Source: Acanthosoma haemorrhoidale
Taxonomy: Eukaryota; Arthropoda; Insecta; Hemiptera; Acanthosomatidae
Assembly: GCA_930367205.1 (NCBI GenBank)
Contig: OV884009.1
Span: 97,609,189-97,673,188, forward strand
Reading direction: 5' to 3'
Length of the DNA stretch: 64,000 nucleotides
Part shown: positions 1-11,571 of the stretch, in pieces
Position numbering within the stretch: position 1 is the stretch's first letter
Layout of the letters: each line of letters begins with the position of its first letter
Position numbers and translations under genes: made by a program
Notes under the pieces: generated by a model
The model's database searches: none
What the model was told of the DNA's origin: nothing
The model's input: only the letters and a program-made list of their open reading frames with translations

Positions 1-224
1 GGTTTCAACAATTATTGTTGGATCCCCGGAATAATTGAATCCACCTCAAAGAAAACAGACGAAAAACAAGAGAGAAAAAGGAGTAAATAATATCTTACTG
101 TTGAGTGGTTTGGTGCTAACCATTGGGTAATGTTACATATGAATGTATACAAATGGTAAATTTTACTTACCAAGAAATAGAAACTCAATACCATAACTAT
201 CAATATCAGAAGATATCACAATAC

Positions 225-332
225 CAGAGCAAGTTTCTGCAATCATGTCCTGAGCGTCTGTGGCTCTCACACTCCTGATCAGCCTCCACTGGCTAGTATC
301 CAGTGACGCGGCTGATGGAGCTGCCAAACCTC
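225..332 (+). mobile_element. Fragment of Jockey-type LINE 3' region
   Basis: The stretch matches the middle of the LINE 3' untranslated region found repeatedly in the window (for example AATCATGTCCTGAGCGT, then TCAGCCTCCACTGGCTAGTAT). Neither the coding C-terminus nor the A-rich tail is present, so this is an internal scrap. Confidence 0.7.
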
Positions 333-585
333 TCTACTACATAAAAAGGCCAATGAATACATTCACTCTCAAGCTCATGACCACGTGTCAAAACTCAGAC
401 AAGCAACATGTAAATAGAGCGCATATCTAGTGGCCATAGTAAAACTAAAGTGGACATAACAACAATTCATACTGCAGACAGCAAATGCGCAAAGTAAAAT
501 TATAGCAAATGCGCAAATTAACATTATAGCAAATATTATAGACCCCCTCCCCAGGATATCTCTGCTCGTATCGATATTCTGCATC

Positions 586-1545
586 TATCCGATACACAAC
601 TGTATCTGAATACCTAAAACTCTCAGGCAATAAATAAAGGATGTATCTTCTAAGGATACATATATCCGTTTATCTATTCACCTGACTTACCCACAAACAC
701 CACGCTGTTACGCTCTAGTTGAATAACTAGAATATTTAATTTTTAGGGATGCCATCTAACTATTCAACTACTGACAGATTTTATTCCTCAAATCTTGAGC
801 GTATTGGATTATACCTGTATAACATTATACCTTATTCAAATATTCAATTCACTTACTGTTGGTCCCGCGCTTTTGCGCATGCGCTACCTTCTAGAACATC
901 TCTCTACTTCGCCCAATGGAATCTAAACCCAAAGTAATTCACCTTAATAAATTAACGTGGTGATCAAAATAGAAGGAATTCGATGGTAAAATAGAATTTA
1001 CTAAACAAAATGTTTTATTAACCAAAAACAACAAAATGATTAAACTGTTTTCACGAGGAATGACTGATTTTACTATTAACTTAAAATGATGAATAGGTGT
1101 AATTGTACTAGCTACTAATAAAGCTTAAATCTTACTAGTGTAGATCGATGTCTTCAATCTGATGTAGAAGTAACCTCAAAGACAGGAGGTCAAAGATTAA
1201 GGCAGTCGTCTCAACCTTTCTGCAAGACCCGTGGCAGCAGGGGCTCACCCTCCCCCATCAGAGCAACTCAGCGAGTCTCGCGCAATTCTCATCCTGACGT
1301 ATATATCTTTTCGTCTTGGACCGTATCTCTGACCATTCAACAGAAGGCGTTTTTCTTTATGGACCTTTGTGGTCGTGTATGCCTTTTTACACCATCTTGC
1401 ACTTAGGACCACCCATATCCAGATAGGGTAGGTACATCGGCTGGCCATAGCATGCCGAAAGTCACCCTTAGACCCTTTAGCCTTAGTCCTTATTGCCAAT
1501 TTATGTACTACGTTCCCCATGTCGGGGGTTGAACATATAACACCT
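586..1545 (+). repeat. Unclassified interspersed repeat, family A, copy 1
   Basis: This copy shares long diverged similarity with segments near 18225-18850, 21985-22560 (reverse) and 25405-25618 plus 27088-27327. Landmarks in order: ACAACTGTATCTGAATACCT, CACCACGCTGTTACGCTCTAG, a TTACTGTTGG stretch, TCTTCAATCTGATGTAGAAG, and at the end CCCCATGTCGGGGGTTGAAC. I see no transposase, integrase or RT motif and no convincing terminal repeats. It could be a non-autonomous DNA element or part of an LTR. Confidence 0.7.
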
Positions 1546-3186
1546 TAGATGGTGAGTGATCAGGAACTAAAAGCACCTGAGCGAGCTGTCCTGTAAACCT
1601 CCAGCCGAAAACTCAAAAGCATCCTAAGGTGTCACCCTGAACTAAAACCTACTAACAAACGTCCTATATTAGAAATAGAATTTACCAACAGGAAATAGTC
1701 CGTAACGACAATGCCTAACAATGTATACAGAATAATGTAGTTAATATTTGACAACGAGAAATCGCTCCAGATGTGATAAAATCAAAGAAACTGTAACCAT
1801 TTCGATGTGAATGAAAGTAATTAACAAAATGGGTGATAATGGCAACAAGAATTATTCGCCTCAGACGATCTCATAACATGCTGTTCTACACATTTGTATA
1901 CTCACAGTGAATAGAACCTGTAAATCCTGACATCTTCTCTATTTGAGGACTTGGTTTGTCCAAAACATTCTCTGTGTATCTGTCAGCTGGCGTTCCTATA
2001 TTTCAGAGTTAGTAAAACAGACAAATCTATGCTGTATTTTTGAGAGAATGAATCGGTGTTATATTTACATTCCTGGTTATTAAACTATTAGAAATTGAGA
2101 CAATATGATATGTCGGGGATGGAAGCCCGGATTCTTTTAAAGAGACGTTTCTTGAAACAAATGGTTATCAATTTGGACTCAGCACTTTGACCCCTCTCTA
2201 AGTTGTATTGCCCTTACAGGGAGGGGAGGGTGCCTTTCACCATTGTATCCGACAAAATCTGTTCCATATATTCTATAGGATAATCTATTTATTTTCAATT
2301 CATTAATAAATACAATAATTATCTATATTTAAGAAATATATAAATATTTATGATTCGGTTGAAATAAACCGGCACTATCCCCGGAAAAGTCTACTTAGCT
2401 ACTTAATATGAGCGGGTATATTGGTTCGAACATCTGCTTATGTTGATGAATGAAACATGTTAGATTTTCTTCAAATTTATTTACGGGCAACGTTATTACT
2501 AAAAGGTATGCACGCATTATACAGGCTCTGTTGACATCGGAGATGTTAAAAATAGGCGTAAAAATGATACGTAATGATATGTCATACATTGAATTTTATT
2601 ATTCAAGTGCAACATCATTATTTTTTTTCTTTTCAATAATAATCTTACACTATTTTTCTTTAAAACCTACTGTTCTTTTTTGTTATCACTACCCTATGCA
2701 GACATACGTGGTACGTCGAAACTTTGTGCATAAATAAATTTCATGAAAATCTAACATGTTTTATAAAGTAGAGCTGATATCCAATACCAATGAATGTTTC
2801 CACGCAGACCTGAAATTCACGGCTAGCTATAAGCTCACAGTTAATAACACAATGTGTTAATTAATGTGTTAATAACACATTAATAACTTCATCGTTGTGT
2901 AATTTTAACTTTAAAAATGTAAACAATTTTATAAATTAAAATTAAATCAGTTGATTAACACCTCATGTAGTTGGAGAGTGGTAAGTGCTAGGCCGTTGGA
3001 AATACTTTTGGATACACTACCTTCTTCATTCAATAAGCTACTCATTGTATAAAGGCATCGTCAAAATTGGTTCAAGATATACCTAAATTCGAATCGTTGA
3101 AGAGAAAACCGGTACGTACAGTGAAAACGTACGGTTTCAGTTAATAATAATTAGTGATTATTCATTTTGTCCTTTTACTTCTAATC
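1546..3186. other. AT-rich intergenic DNA
   Basis: I see no supported gene. The open frames here are short and of low complexity. The one visible structure is a perfect 25-bp palindrome at 2860-2884 (12-bp arms ATTAATGTGTTA around one base), which is AT-rich and may be chance. Confidence 0.6.
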
Positions 3187-3427
3187 GTATCCGGGGACGC
3201 GGCTGACGGAGGAGCTTGGGGGGCTTCCCAAGACTCCGCTTCCTCTTTCGCATGCGAGGGAGGTGACAACCATGTGTATTTAGGAGGTCTCTGGGCTGTT
3301 TGTAAATACTGTATGAATGAGCGAGTGAATGAAAATTGTAAATATGGTATGAATTAAAACATTTATCACAGTTACTTATTGGCCAATGAGGCAGATGGTA
3401 ATTTTATCAAAATAAAGCTGTTTAGTA
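3187..3427 (+). mobile_element. 5'-truncated Jockey-type LINE (3' UTR only)
   Basis: It starts at the GTATCCGG landmark, runs through CGGCTGACGGAGGAGCTTGG and GTAAATACTGTATGAATGAG, and ends with an AATAAAG-type signal. The match to the other copies of the LINE 3' untranslated region is clear. Any readable peptide is untranslated LINE sequence. A TAATAATAATTA string occurs near both ends but is too simple to prove a TSD. Confidence 0.75.
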
Positions 3428-4274
3428 ATAATAATTACTCGTAATACTTGAATATTGTAGTCAAAGAAGATTTTTAACTGGAATAAAAAACAAACGAACA
3501 AAAATTTAATCCAAACATTAATAAATACAAATTCAAAACAGCTGAACATAAACTTACTTTTAAATATTATCGGGCAATTTGTACATGAAATAATTTATAT
3601 ATAAAACCATCTAAGATTATATTTATTATGAGCATTGTGATATTAGTAATTGTCCAGTGTAATTTATTCGAAAGGAAAAAGTTCGTTCCTTGAAAAATGA
3701 CTTCAGAATTTTAAATAAGCAAAGAGGAACATCGTTGCTTTTAACCTTGTAGAAACCCTTGCCAGACTTGGTCAAACGCCTGCTGGAAGTCGGGAAATGT
3801 GGCAATAGTATTCCCCTCAAGCCGTGTACAATGTATTTGATCAATCTTGATAGTTGGAGTAAGGTTGAATCTTGTGCTGACAACTGAATTGGAAATGAGA
3901 AATGATACGATTATCCTGGGAAAACGAGAGTAGGTATTTTATTACAGATTCCAGCAACTTGGCGAGAAGTAATCACTTAAATGTATTAGTTTACTTAGTG
4001 CATTGCAAATACACTTCAGTAATGTTTGATACAATTGAATGATATTGAAGATAGTTAATGTCAGTTGCTAGGGTTTAAGGCAAATGAAAAAAGGATTTTT
4101 ATTCCTTGTTCAAAGAAACTGGTTTGGCTTTGAATCAATAAATTCAATAATTGAAAAATTTTGCTCGTTTTGTATTTTTAAAAATGTGTCAAACACTCTG
4201 AAAAAATTAGTTGATGACAAACAAGTCAGATGAATATGCTAAAACTTCTATTTTCAGATTACGTAATTTTTTTG
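3428..4274. other. AT-rich intergenic DNA
   Basis: I see nothing recognisable. An 85-codon open frame on the minus strand near 3626-3883 has no motif I know. Confidence 0.5.
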
Positions 4275-4480
4275 AAGTTAGCTGACACACCTGTGGTCGG
4301 GCATTGGCATAAAGAAGTAGGACGAAGCAATAGCATGAAGATAACAGAAGTATGGCTGAAGTTTAAGTGTCACGAAAGTTCTCTACTTGTCTGATGTGGA
4401 TTGGTCTTTACTAAAGCCTTTAATTCATCATCATCGAGCTTCGTTTCTGGCCTTCCACGAGAACCACCGATATAAAGTTC
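4275..4480 (-). pseudogene. Mariner-type transposase N-terminal fragment
   Basis: On the minus strand the reading gives GRPETKLDDDELKALVKTNP then QTSRELS, followed by a stop and a degraded SHTSV-like stretch. This is the linker between the two helix-turn-helix units of mariner-family transposases, which bind the inverted terminal repeats. The catalytic domain is absent and there is an internal stop, so it is a dead fragment. I could not identify ends. Confidence 0.65.
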
Positions 4481-4794
4481 TTTCATTCACTGTTCCTACT
4501 ACAAAGGTCATATTGATGTTTCGAAAGGCTTCGGAAGGATTATGCCCAAGTTTATTAATTAGTAATAAAATAAATAAGATTTGCGACAGTTTGATTCTAA
4601 GTGAAATTACATTGCCTTGGTTAGCTATAAAGTGAATACTATTTCTTACTTATACTTAAAAACAGATGTAAAAAAGTATAAACTCAGAATGTTTTTGACT
4701 TTAAAGTGTGAACTTCCACAGCATTGTTTAATCAGTTCCAGCAGCTTCAAAAAAGAGCCATTCCGAACGATTCCTGCAAAAGAATTGCGATTTT

Positions 4795-5190
4795 TTTCAC
4801 TCCCGATTCCCAATTCCCCAATTCGTGATTCTTTTTTCGATCCATTTCATTCTCGATTCCAAATTCTAGATTCTTTTCATTCCCAATCCCCAATTCTTGA
4901 TTCTTTTCAATTCCCAATTCATTTGATTCCTTTTATCGATTCTTGACTAAGCTGACTCTTGGACTCGTGAACCGTAATCAATGAGGTAGTTTGATTCTTC
5001 CATTCGTTTACCATTTCTTCGATTCTTCACTTCTTTACTGAATCGAAAATCCGATTGCTTTATTGTTCTTTGATTCGTGAACTGTGGGTTACTCTCTGAT
5101 TTATTGAATCGTTTTACAATTCTGTCCAACTTGAACCTTTCTTTTGTCATTGTTTTGATTGATTTCACAGATTCAATCGACAATTCACTT
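4795..5190. repeat. Degenerate GATTC-rich repeat
   Basis: The words GATTC, CCCAATTC and ATTCTTTT recur at irregular spacing of roughly 20-25 nt, clearest at 4800-4950 and weaker to 5190. This looks like an old decayed minisatellite. The open frames on both strands here are products of the repeat. Confidence 0.6.
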
Positions 5191-5814
5191 CATATTGATA
5201 TTGACTGCTTCTCAACGTGAGTATTTTCCGTAAGTATTTTTGTTAATATTTCGAATTTGCTAAATACTTTTAAATAAAGGTTCGACCAATTAAGGTGGCT
5301 GTCACTAGTTTTGTCTAAAAACCAATTTTGGAACCTTGCAAGGGTTAAGAATGTGATAATTTAAAGGAAAATTTTATTTTTAAATCACAACAGCAATATC
5401 TAATTTTGTACATTTTTATTTAGTAGGTTCATTTTTCACTAGGTTTCTTAGTTGCAATATGTTTCACTTATTAATTTGTGCAAGTTTCGTGTAAGTTAGA
5501 TTGCAAATCGCAAAAAGATAAATTGTAGCTAATAAAATAATTATTTTATAACGAATGGTGCTTAACCTTCTGTTTATAAGCAATATTCAATTATGTGTGG
5601 ATTTTGTTTATTTAGGAAGAATTATTTTTAAAGAGAATCAAAGAGTCTATTTATTTAGGTGAGTAAATCGAATCTGATTCACTAATTAAAATGGATCGTT
5701 TTGCCCATGTTTGAGCCTAAGTGCCGGCCAATCTGAAACATTGAGCATGAAGTCCTCAAACTGTTGTTTTGTGGACCGTGCCGTGTGTGAGCATTATTTT
5801 CTTATTATTAATTA
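5191..5814. other. AT-rich intergenic DNA
   Basis: No gene is seen. The part after about 5700 is probably the badly decayed C-terminal side of the adjacent Tc3-like transposase, as faint similarity continues past its WHDP motif. Confidence 0.4.
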
Positions 5815-6262
5815 TCTCTTGGATCGTGCCAGTAATAATTGAAACCGTCGGGGCCATCAAAATTAAAGTTCTTGTCGTCACTATAAATAACCCTGTACCA
5901 AATTAGGTTGTCCTGGATATGTTTTTTAACAAACTGTCAGCGCCGTTGTAAGTGATGTTTTTCGAGCTGCGGTTTTCTTATAATTTTACAATATTTTAAG
6001 TACTTGGTTTCAGCTATCCATTTCCGTACATTAGATTGCTCTAGGTTGAGGGCCTCACAATCTGGGCTGAAGAAGCGCCGGTTTCTGGAAAATCTATGAG
6101 TCATTACAGTTTGTTTTATTTTTTCCATAATTTTCTGGACCTAAATTCAAAAAGTTTTTAACTACATCCTGGGAGCAGCTTAACTCTTGAGTGAATTTCC
6201 TTTGTGTCATTCCAGCTATTTTTATGTTGGTTATTCTTTGTTGTTCAATTCACTTAGTCAAG
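5815..6262 (-). pseudogene. Tc3-like transposase remnant
   Basis: Read on the minus strand, fragments appear in the right order for a Tc1/Tc3-family transposase: an AGMTQRKFTQELSCS helix-turn-helix segment, a KWIAETKYLKYCKIIRKPQL linker ending in HHLQRR, and the catalytic start YSDDKNFNFDGPDG with NYYWHDP after it. The first Asp of the DDE triad lies in the SDDK motif. At least one frameshift separates the N-terminal helix-turn-helix from the linker, and there is a stop before the catalytic segment. Nothing downstream of WHDP is clearly conserved. The element's terminal repeats were not found. It is inactive. Confidence 0.7.
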
Positions 6263-6549
6263 TCCCGCGCTACATATCTTAAAAGATTAATCAACACGAA
6301 TACTCTTTTTATAGTGTGAAAAGGTGAACTGAATTGATATTCTTTATAAATAAAAAAGTAAATTGAAACGTAAGTAAGGTTTGTTTACATGTTTTGTTGT
6401 TAGATTATTAAGCGAACCAATGACCTTTACAATGCAATGTAATAATATAACATCTAGTTTAAAAATATTGGTTGGCTTTTTTTTTTTAATGTTTCAATTT
6501 TATGTTTTTACACAGTACTGTACGTTTTCCGATAGTAGGATAACTAAAT

Positions 6550-7042
6550 ATATAAAATCCTTTATTCTGATAAAATTACAATCTGCCTTACTAGGCAATA
6601 AGTAATTAAGATAAATGCTCTCATTCATACCATCTTTACAATTCATCATTCACTCGCTCATTCATACAATATTTACAGACAGCCCAGAGACCTCCCAAGT
6701 CCACATGCGAAGAGAAAGCGGAGTCTTGGGAAGTCCCCCACGCTCCTCGATCAGCCGCGTCACCGGATACTAGCCAGTGGAGACTGGCCAAGAGCGCGAG
6801 AGCCACAGACGCTCAGGACATGATTGGAGAAACTGGCCATTGCCAGGACTCCCACTGTCACGCGATTATAGCAGGTCACGAGGCCACTGCCGTTTCAGTC
6901 TCCGAGGAGGATTATAGGGATGAGTGGTGCAATGACTGTGCTACACGATTAGGGTGGTTGGAAAGGCTACTGTGGAATTTCATAAACTTGGAAGGGATGA
7001 GTTCTAGAATGTAGGGTATATTGAGGTCGTTATGAAGGGTTT
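6550..7042 (-). mobile_element. 5'-truncated Jockey-type LINE with 14-bp TSD
   Basis: TAGGATAACTAAAT flanks the insertion exactly at 6536-6549 and 7043-7056. On the minus strand the insert begins in the C-terminal coding end of the reverse-transcriptase ORF (LHNDLNIPYILELIPS), reaches PRRLKRQWPRDLL and a stop, then continues through about 350 nt of 3' untranslated region to an A/T-rich tail. The RRLKR-WPRDLL ending is typical of Jockey-clade elements. A perfect TSD implies a fairly recent insertion. Confidence 0.9.
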
Positions 7043-7056
7043 TAGGATAACTAAAT

Positions 7057-7829
7057 GTGAAAAGAACTTGGCCCCGTTGTCTTTAAGACATCTCAAACCT
7101 AAGCTCAGAACCTTTTTATGAATTAAAGTTCGCATTTCTTACTCCTATCACATAAAAGTCGGAAATGCAATCGGAATTTCAATGATTTTCCAAAAAAATA
7201 AGTTATGAGAGCCAACCATAGAATTGCTTACTGCCTATATGTCTTCCTTTCGATTTCAATCATTTTTTACAATATTAAAGTATTACTTATTTACCAATTT
7301 TTATTTTTATTTTAAATAGATTCACCAGAGGATCTATAATTGTATACAATTATCTGTAAATTTAAAGGGGCTATGAAGCTGAAAAAAACAAAAAAAAAAA
7401 TTTTTTATATTTGTTTAAAAACTATTTCTAGTGACTAAGATAGTCAAATAAATAAAACGAAACATTTTTGATTAAAAAAAAAAAAAGAGTGGTTTTTTCA
7501 TAACTATTTACTAACTTTCGTTTATTTATAGGCTACTTGAATGAAATATAATTCAGCTGGAAAATTCATGTAATAATTTAGTTGGTCAAATTCCGGCTAC
7601 TGATTCAGGGAGCAACAAGTTATATCATTCTAGCTACATCTGGATACTTTTTATATTTCAATTAACGTCAAAGAGTCAACTTGGCACAGCAATGGGAGAC
7701 TTTTGTAATCAAGATATTATATTTCCCTCTCTAAAGAAATGCAATCTGGAATAGCAACTCCTGTATCACTTCAAACACCGATGGCAGTATTAAACATTTC
7801 ATTCTATCATATTACTTTGATCCCACTTC
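7057..7829. other. AT-rich sequence upstream of the otp promoter
   Basis: It contains A and T runs (7380-7410, 7465-7480) but no gene or repeat that I recognise. Confidence 0.5.
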
Positions 7830-8150
7830 AACGGGGGAGGAGGGGGGGCGATGAAAGGGGGGATGTGGCATGAGGAACCAGAAACGGCTAAATTTGATTC
7901 TGGAGGCGATTCTCGGCCATGAAGCAATCTCGAGAATATAATAATAAAGAGAGAGGGACATTAGGGGGAGAGAGGGCTAGACTCTTAAACAGTTTCAATA
8001 GAAATTTACATGGAGAATATTGAATGAGGGGTGGGGATGAGAGACCACGCCTCCCGGCCAATGAGGAGAGAGCGGTGGCGCAGGCGCAGGTCTGTAGGCC
8101 GGAGCGGCGGGCCATGTGAAGGCAGCCACTCCCATCCCACCATCCCAGCC
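7830..8150 (+). promoter_or_regulatory. otp: Probable otp promoter and 5' untranslated region
   Basis: This GC-rich stretch directly precedes the proposed otp start. It opens with G-rich and GA-rich runs (7830-7985) and continues with a CpG-rich block around 8040-8115. I see no clear TATA box, as is usual for developmental genes with dispersed or DPE-type promoters. The transcription start cannot be placed by eye. It contains the ATGTGA start-stop unit described separately. Confidence 0.4.
8114..8119 (+). promoter_or_regulatory. Start-stop upstream ORF (ATGTGA)
   Basis: An ATG directly followed by TGA lies 31 nt before the proposed otp ATG. The context GGGCCATGTG is reasonable for initiation. 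Start-stop units of this kind are known to stall initiating ribosomes and lower downstream translation. Whether it is in the transcript depends on the transcription start, which is not known. Confidence 0.4.
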
Positions 8151-8190
8151 ATGCTCAACAATCTCAGCCTCATCGGATCTGGGCCCCTCG
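8151..8190 (+). CDS. otp: Probable first coding exon of orthopedia (MLNNLSLIGSGPL + 1 nt)
   Basis: Seen: ATG in the context CCAGCCATGC, 13 open codons, one extra G, then a strong donor GTAAGTG at 8191. The intron is phase 1. The next recognised otp exon begins with GG after an AG acceptor, so G+GG makes a glycine codon and the frame continues into the homeodomain exon. From knowledge of the family, vertebrate OTP also has a very short first coding exon of about 13 residues starting Met-Leu-Ser and ending Leu-Gly, so length, start and junction residue fit. The exon lies in the most GC-rich stretch of the 5' part of the window. The link across a 32.5-kb intron is inferred and there is no transcript evidence here. 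The alternative is an unrelated short first exon or a chance ORF. Confidence 0.72.
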
Positions 8191-8518
8191 GTAAGTGACT
8201 CTAACCTCCTCTAATCGATAACTTCCTACCGCACACTGTCTCCGACTCTTATTTCTCTTTATCTGTTTTTGTTAACATTATATATATTTCTTTATATATA
8301 TACATTTTCTCACTTTTATAGTATAGATAGTATAGATTGTATAGATCCCTCCAAATAATCTCACAATATTGTAAAAAAAGTCTTATAAACTTCATAGGAT
8401 GATAATTACTCCTTTATAATTATGATCAATTAACTGTTAATAATATAATAAATATACATAAATAGTAACTCCAGTTAAACAGGAGAAAACATGAGCGTCT
8501 TAATAGAGTTTCCGGTGG

Positions 8519-8539
8519 CGGAAGTGGTGGCCACTTCCG
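8519..8539. promoter_or_regulatory. Inverted pair of ETS-like sites
   Basis: CGGAAGTGG and its exact reverse complement CCACTTCCG are separated by three bases. Each arm contains the GGAA core in a CGGAAGT context typical of ETS-family sites. It sits about 330 nt inside intron 1 in a local GC-rich patch (8510-8545). The function is inferred from the motif alone. Confidence 0.3.
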
Positions 8540-10678
8540 GCAGTGCCGGTATAAGTGGCTGTTGAGGATGTAGCAGCCATGTAAACATGTCTCACATACA
8601 TACATCACGTACATCGCTGGTCATAGCCACTCCATTACACATTGTTTACAACGTCGGTAACTTGTCCTGTATTAGCCCCGTAATCATGTATCCCAAGGGT
8701 TTGAACCTTCCTATTGCCAAGCCTAACCATATATGCCAGCCTCAATTCACTACATATTTGTCCATTTTTATGATCATATGTGCTAAATGTTTTAATTTAG
8801 AAGGAACGTATAATGGACTTGTTCTCTTAAGAACCCCGTGGCGTTCCAGTTTTGTTTCATGTGTACCGAAAGTGGTCACTTTTCCGAAATTGAACACGGT
8901 TACTGCATTAGTTAGAAGCACAGTTCAACGCAGGTTATAGGAAGTTATCTACCGGACAGTCTGAAATCCTTCTTCAGGTTTAATTACGTACCGAATTGGG
9001 GTAACTGTTCAACATTTTGCCGTATTGAATTCTCTTTGTTTTTGTGTTTTTTTTAGGACAAGAATATAATGTGGATCGTAGATGAATTTTGGAGACGGAA
9101 GACAACTTTGGCCAGTTAACCTAACCTAATCTATGCGTAGACCGCCTGCGCTATGCGTACCATCATCCAACAATGTTTTATTTAGTCTCAAAATTAATTC
9201 AGTGATGACCTTGGCTATTTACAGATACATAAACTATATCGTAATTAATCAAATCATACAAATAACAGATTTGTTTATTCCACGGAACACCTGAACGACT
9301 TGCAAAATGTGTCGACTCGCCGGATGTGAAATAGTGCTATGTGAAGTGAACAAGTGCATAATAAATATAGTATGCTGAGTCATATTAAATTTCTGCCATA
9401 TTTAATTTATTATATTCGATCATTTTGGATACGTAACAAGCTAAATGTCATGAGTATAATTAATCATTATACTTGAAGTGTAACTTGATCAAGCGCGAAA
9501 AATCAAATCTGTGTGCAACATATGATCTGTATTTGATTGTTGTTAAGGTTAAATAATTAACTGAAGCAACAGGATGTCAAGCTGAAACCATTAACGCAAC
9601 TTTAGTTTTCAGTATTCATATAACACAAAAATACCTGACACACTCGACTGCAACAAAAATAAAATATTACAGTTTTTTTTTTAAATTTGTCTTAGTTAAC
9701 CTCATTAACTATTCATTAAATTTTTTATTGAATAATTAAATGTATTGAAACAACCTGAGGATTTAATGTTCTGAGCGCCTGAGTTACGGTAGTCCGGAAA
9801 AAATTACCATGCTAGGTTTTCGGACTGCTGGTGTCTTTCAATTATTTTATTCATTATTAACAGTTTGTTAGTGGATAATTAGTTCTGTTAAACTACTAAA
9901 TAATTTATCAAATAGAGTACTCCTATTCTTATTGTTTTAAATTAAACTATATTTCAGAGTTCATTGTTTCAAAATATATTCTAACACTAAAATCAACAAA
10001 ACCGACCAATTTTTAAACCAAGGAGACCATTCCAGACCATAGTAATCCAAATTTTCAAGACTGTAATATTAATTTTTGAAACCCATATATATATTTTTTA
10101 ATTTATCATCCTGACATAAAATAGTATTTTGAAGATCTCTATTTAAATTCAGCAAAAATAAACCCATTTGAATCAGACAAAATTCACGAGAAGTTATATA
10201 TTATTTATATTAGTAAATTAATTTAAACTGCTTATAATTATTTAAAAGTCGGGATCGCCTTTTAAACAACAGATCACATTTAGAGGTTTTAAAATGTTGA
10301 CTGGTTAAAATAAATCTTATTTCTTTAAATATTATGAATATTTGATACAGAAGAATTTTAAAAACATTGTTGATATCTTAGGCGTTTGCTTGGCTTTTTT
10401 TTTTTCAACCACTTTTAATTAACATAATATGTCAAAATCTGAAATATCGAAAACAAAGCATTATTGTGTGCCTCTTTAATCACAATGATAAAGAAGAAGT
10501 TAAAATCTTAAATCGCTTTTCAGCTGGAACCTGAGCATAATAAGATCAAATTTTTTTTTTTGTTTCTTATTGAAATCAACACAAAATTTTAAGTCGGGGG
10601 AAAATAATTAAGTTTACTTTTATATGTTTTTTTGGACAGTTCCCGTTTCCTTAGCGAAATACGTCAAGTGGTGATGTT
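8540..10678. other. otp intron 1, proximal part
   Basis: AT-rich, with no supported exon. The 117-codon open frame at 8587-8940 has no recognisable motif and sits in intronic DNA. Confidence 0.5.
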
Positions 10679-10929
10679 GAATTTACGTTGAAACTTTCAG
10701 ATTGGAAACTTTCAGACTCACACCAACCAAGTTTAAAATTAAGCCTAAGAACAGTCATACCAACCAAGTTTAAAATGCAATTTTAAAATTAAACCTTTTC
10801 ATTTAGGAATTTACGTTGAAACTTTCAGATAGGATGGAACTTTTTTTATGGTAGCTATCAAAGAACACTCATACCGACCAAAACCATTTATAGTAGGCGC
10901 AATTTTACAATTAAACCTTTTCATTTAGG
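10679..10929. repeat. Two-unit degenerate tandem duplication
   Basis: Two units of about 125 nt (10679-10806 and 10807-10929) each begin GAATTTACGTTGAAACTTTC, contain CATACC(A/G)ACCAA, and end TTAAACCTTTTCATTTAGGA. Unit 1 also holds a short internal repeat of CATACCAACCAAGTTTAAAA. Confidence 0.7.
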
Positions 10930-11277
10930 ACTAGCCATTTTTTTTATATTTATTGTCAAAATATTAATGTTCGAGTCTGATTTTATGTAACAAACAATTA
11001 GTATGGATGTAATTAAGGGGTTGGGGGGCTAAATAAATATAAATATGAATGCAAAATATATTAAGAAATAAAAGATTTTTTTTAAATTCAATAAATAGTT
11101 ACGCTCAAGTCCCGGTAGATTCGTTTCTGAAATTATTACTTTCATCCTCATTGTTGCCACTGCCATCTTCTATTGAGAGTAATTAAATTTATATTTATTT
11201 ATATTAAGTTTATTAAAAATATTGTTTCTGATAGAGAAACAAATCCTTGCTGGCCATAAACCCCAATTAAGTGTCAT

Positions 11278-11294
11278 TAATTACTTGGTAATTA
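11278..11294. promoter_or_regulatory. Palindromic homeodomain-type site, copy 1
   Basis: TAATTACTTGGTAATTA is a perfect inverted repeat with 7-nt arms and a 3-nt spacer. Each arm carries the TAATTA core bound by Q50 homeodomains, the class to which Otp belongs. A second copy lies 294 nt downstream with similar flanks. AT-rich DNA produces single TAATTA words by chance, so the support comes from the symmetry and the duplication. Confidence 0.3.
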
Positions 11295-11571
11295 AAAATC
11301 AAATCCCATCATATTGAGTACGGGAAATATGAAAATCCTCACGTTGCTGATTATTAGAATGTAAGATGCGTTAGAAACTAAAGCGGACTTAATTTATTTT
11401 AACTTTATTAATGTTATACAAACCCATTTCAATGACATTCTTAATGTCTGTTGGAAACTTTTCCGTATTCTATTATAGTGAACAAACATGACATTTTGCC
11501 CATCTTATAACCTAATGGTGCGTTATTATAATCATAATAGCGACTCAATCGAAAATAATGTGTAGGCTGAA

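Noticed and set aside
1245..1520. 91-codon minus-strand frame as a gene
   Set aside because: It lies inside repeat family A and is broken in the other copies.
2860..2884. 25-bp palindrome as a regulatory hairpin
   Set aside because: It is built of ATTAAT/GTGTTA words repeated nearby and is plausible by chance in AT-rich DNA.
7950..8115. Minus-strand 75-codon frame opposite the otp leader
   Set aside because: It reads the complement of the GC-rich promoter region and has no recognisable motif.
8587..8940. 117-codon open frame as a gene in intron 1
   Set aside because: No motif, low-complexity AT-driven composition, no splice or promoter context, and it lies just inside the otp intron.
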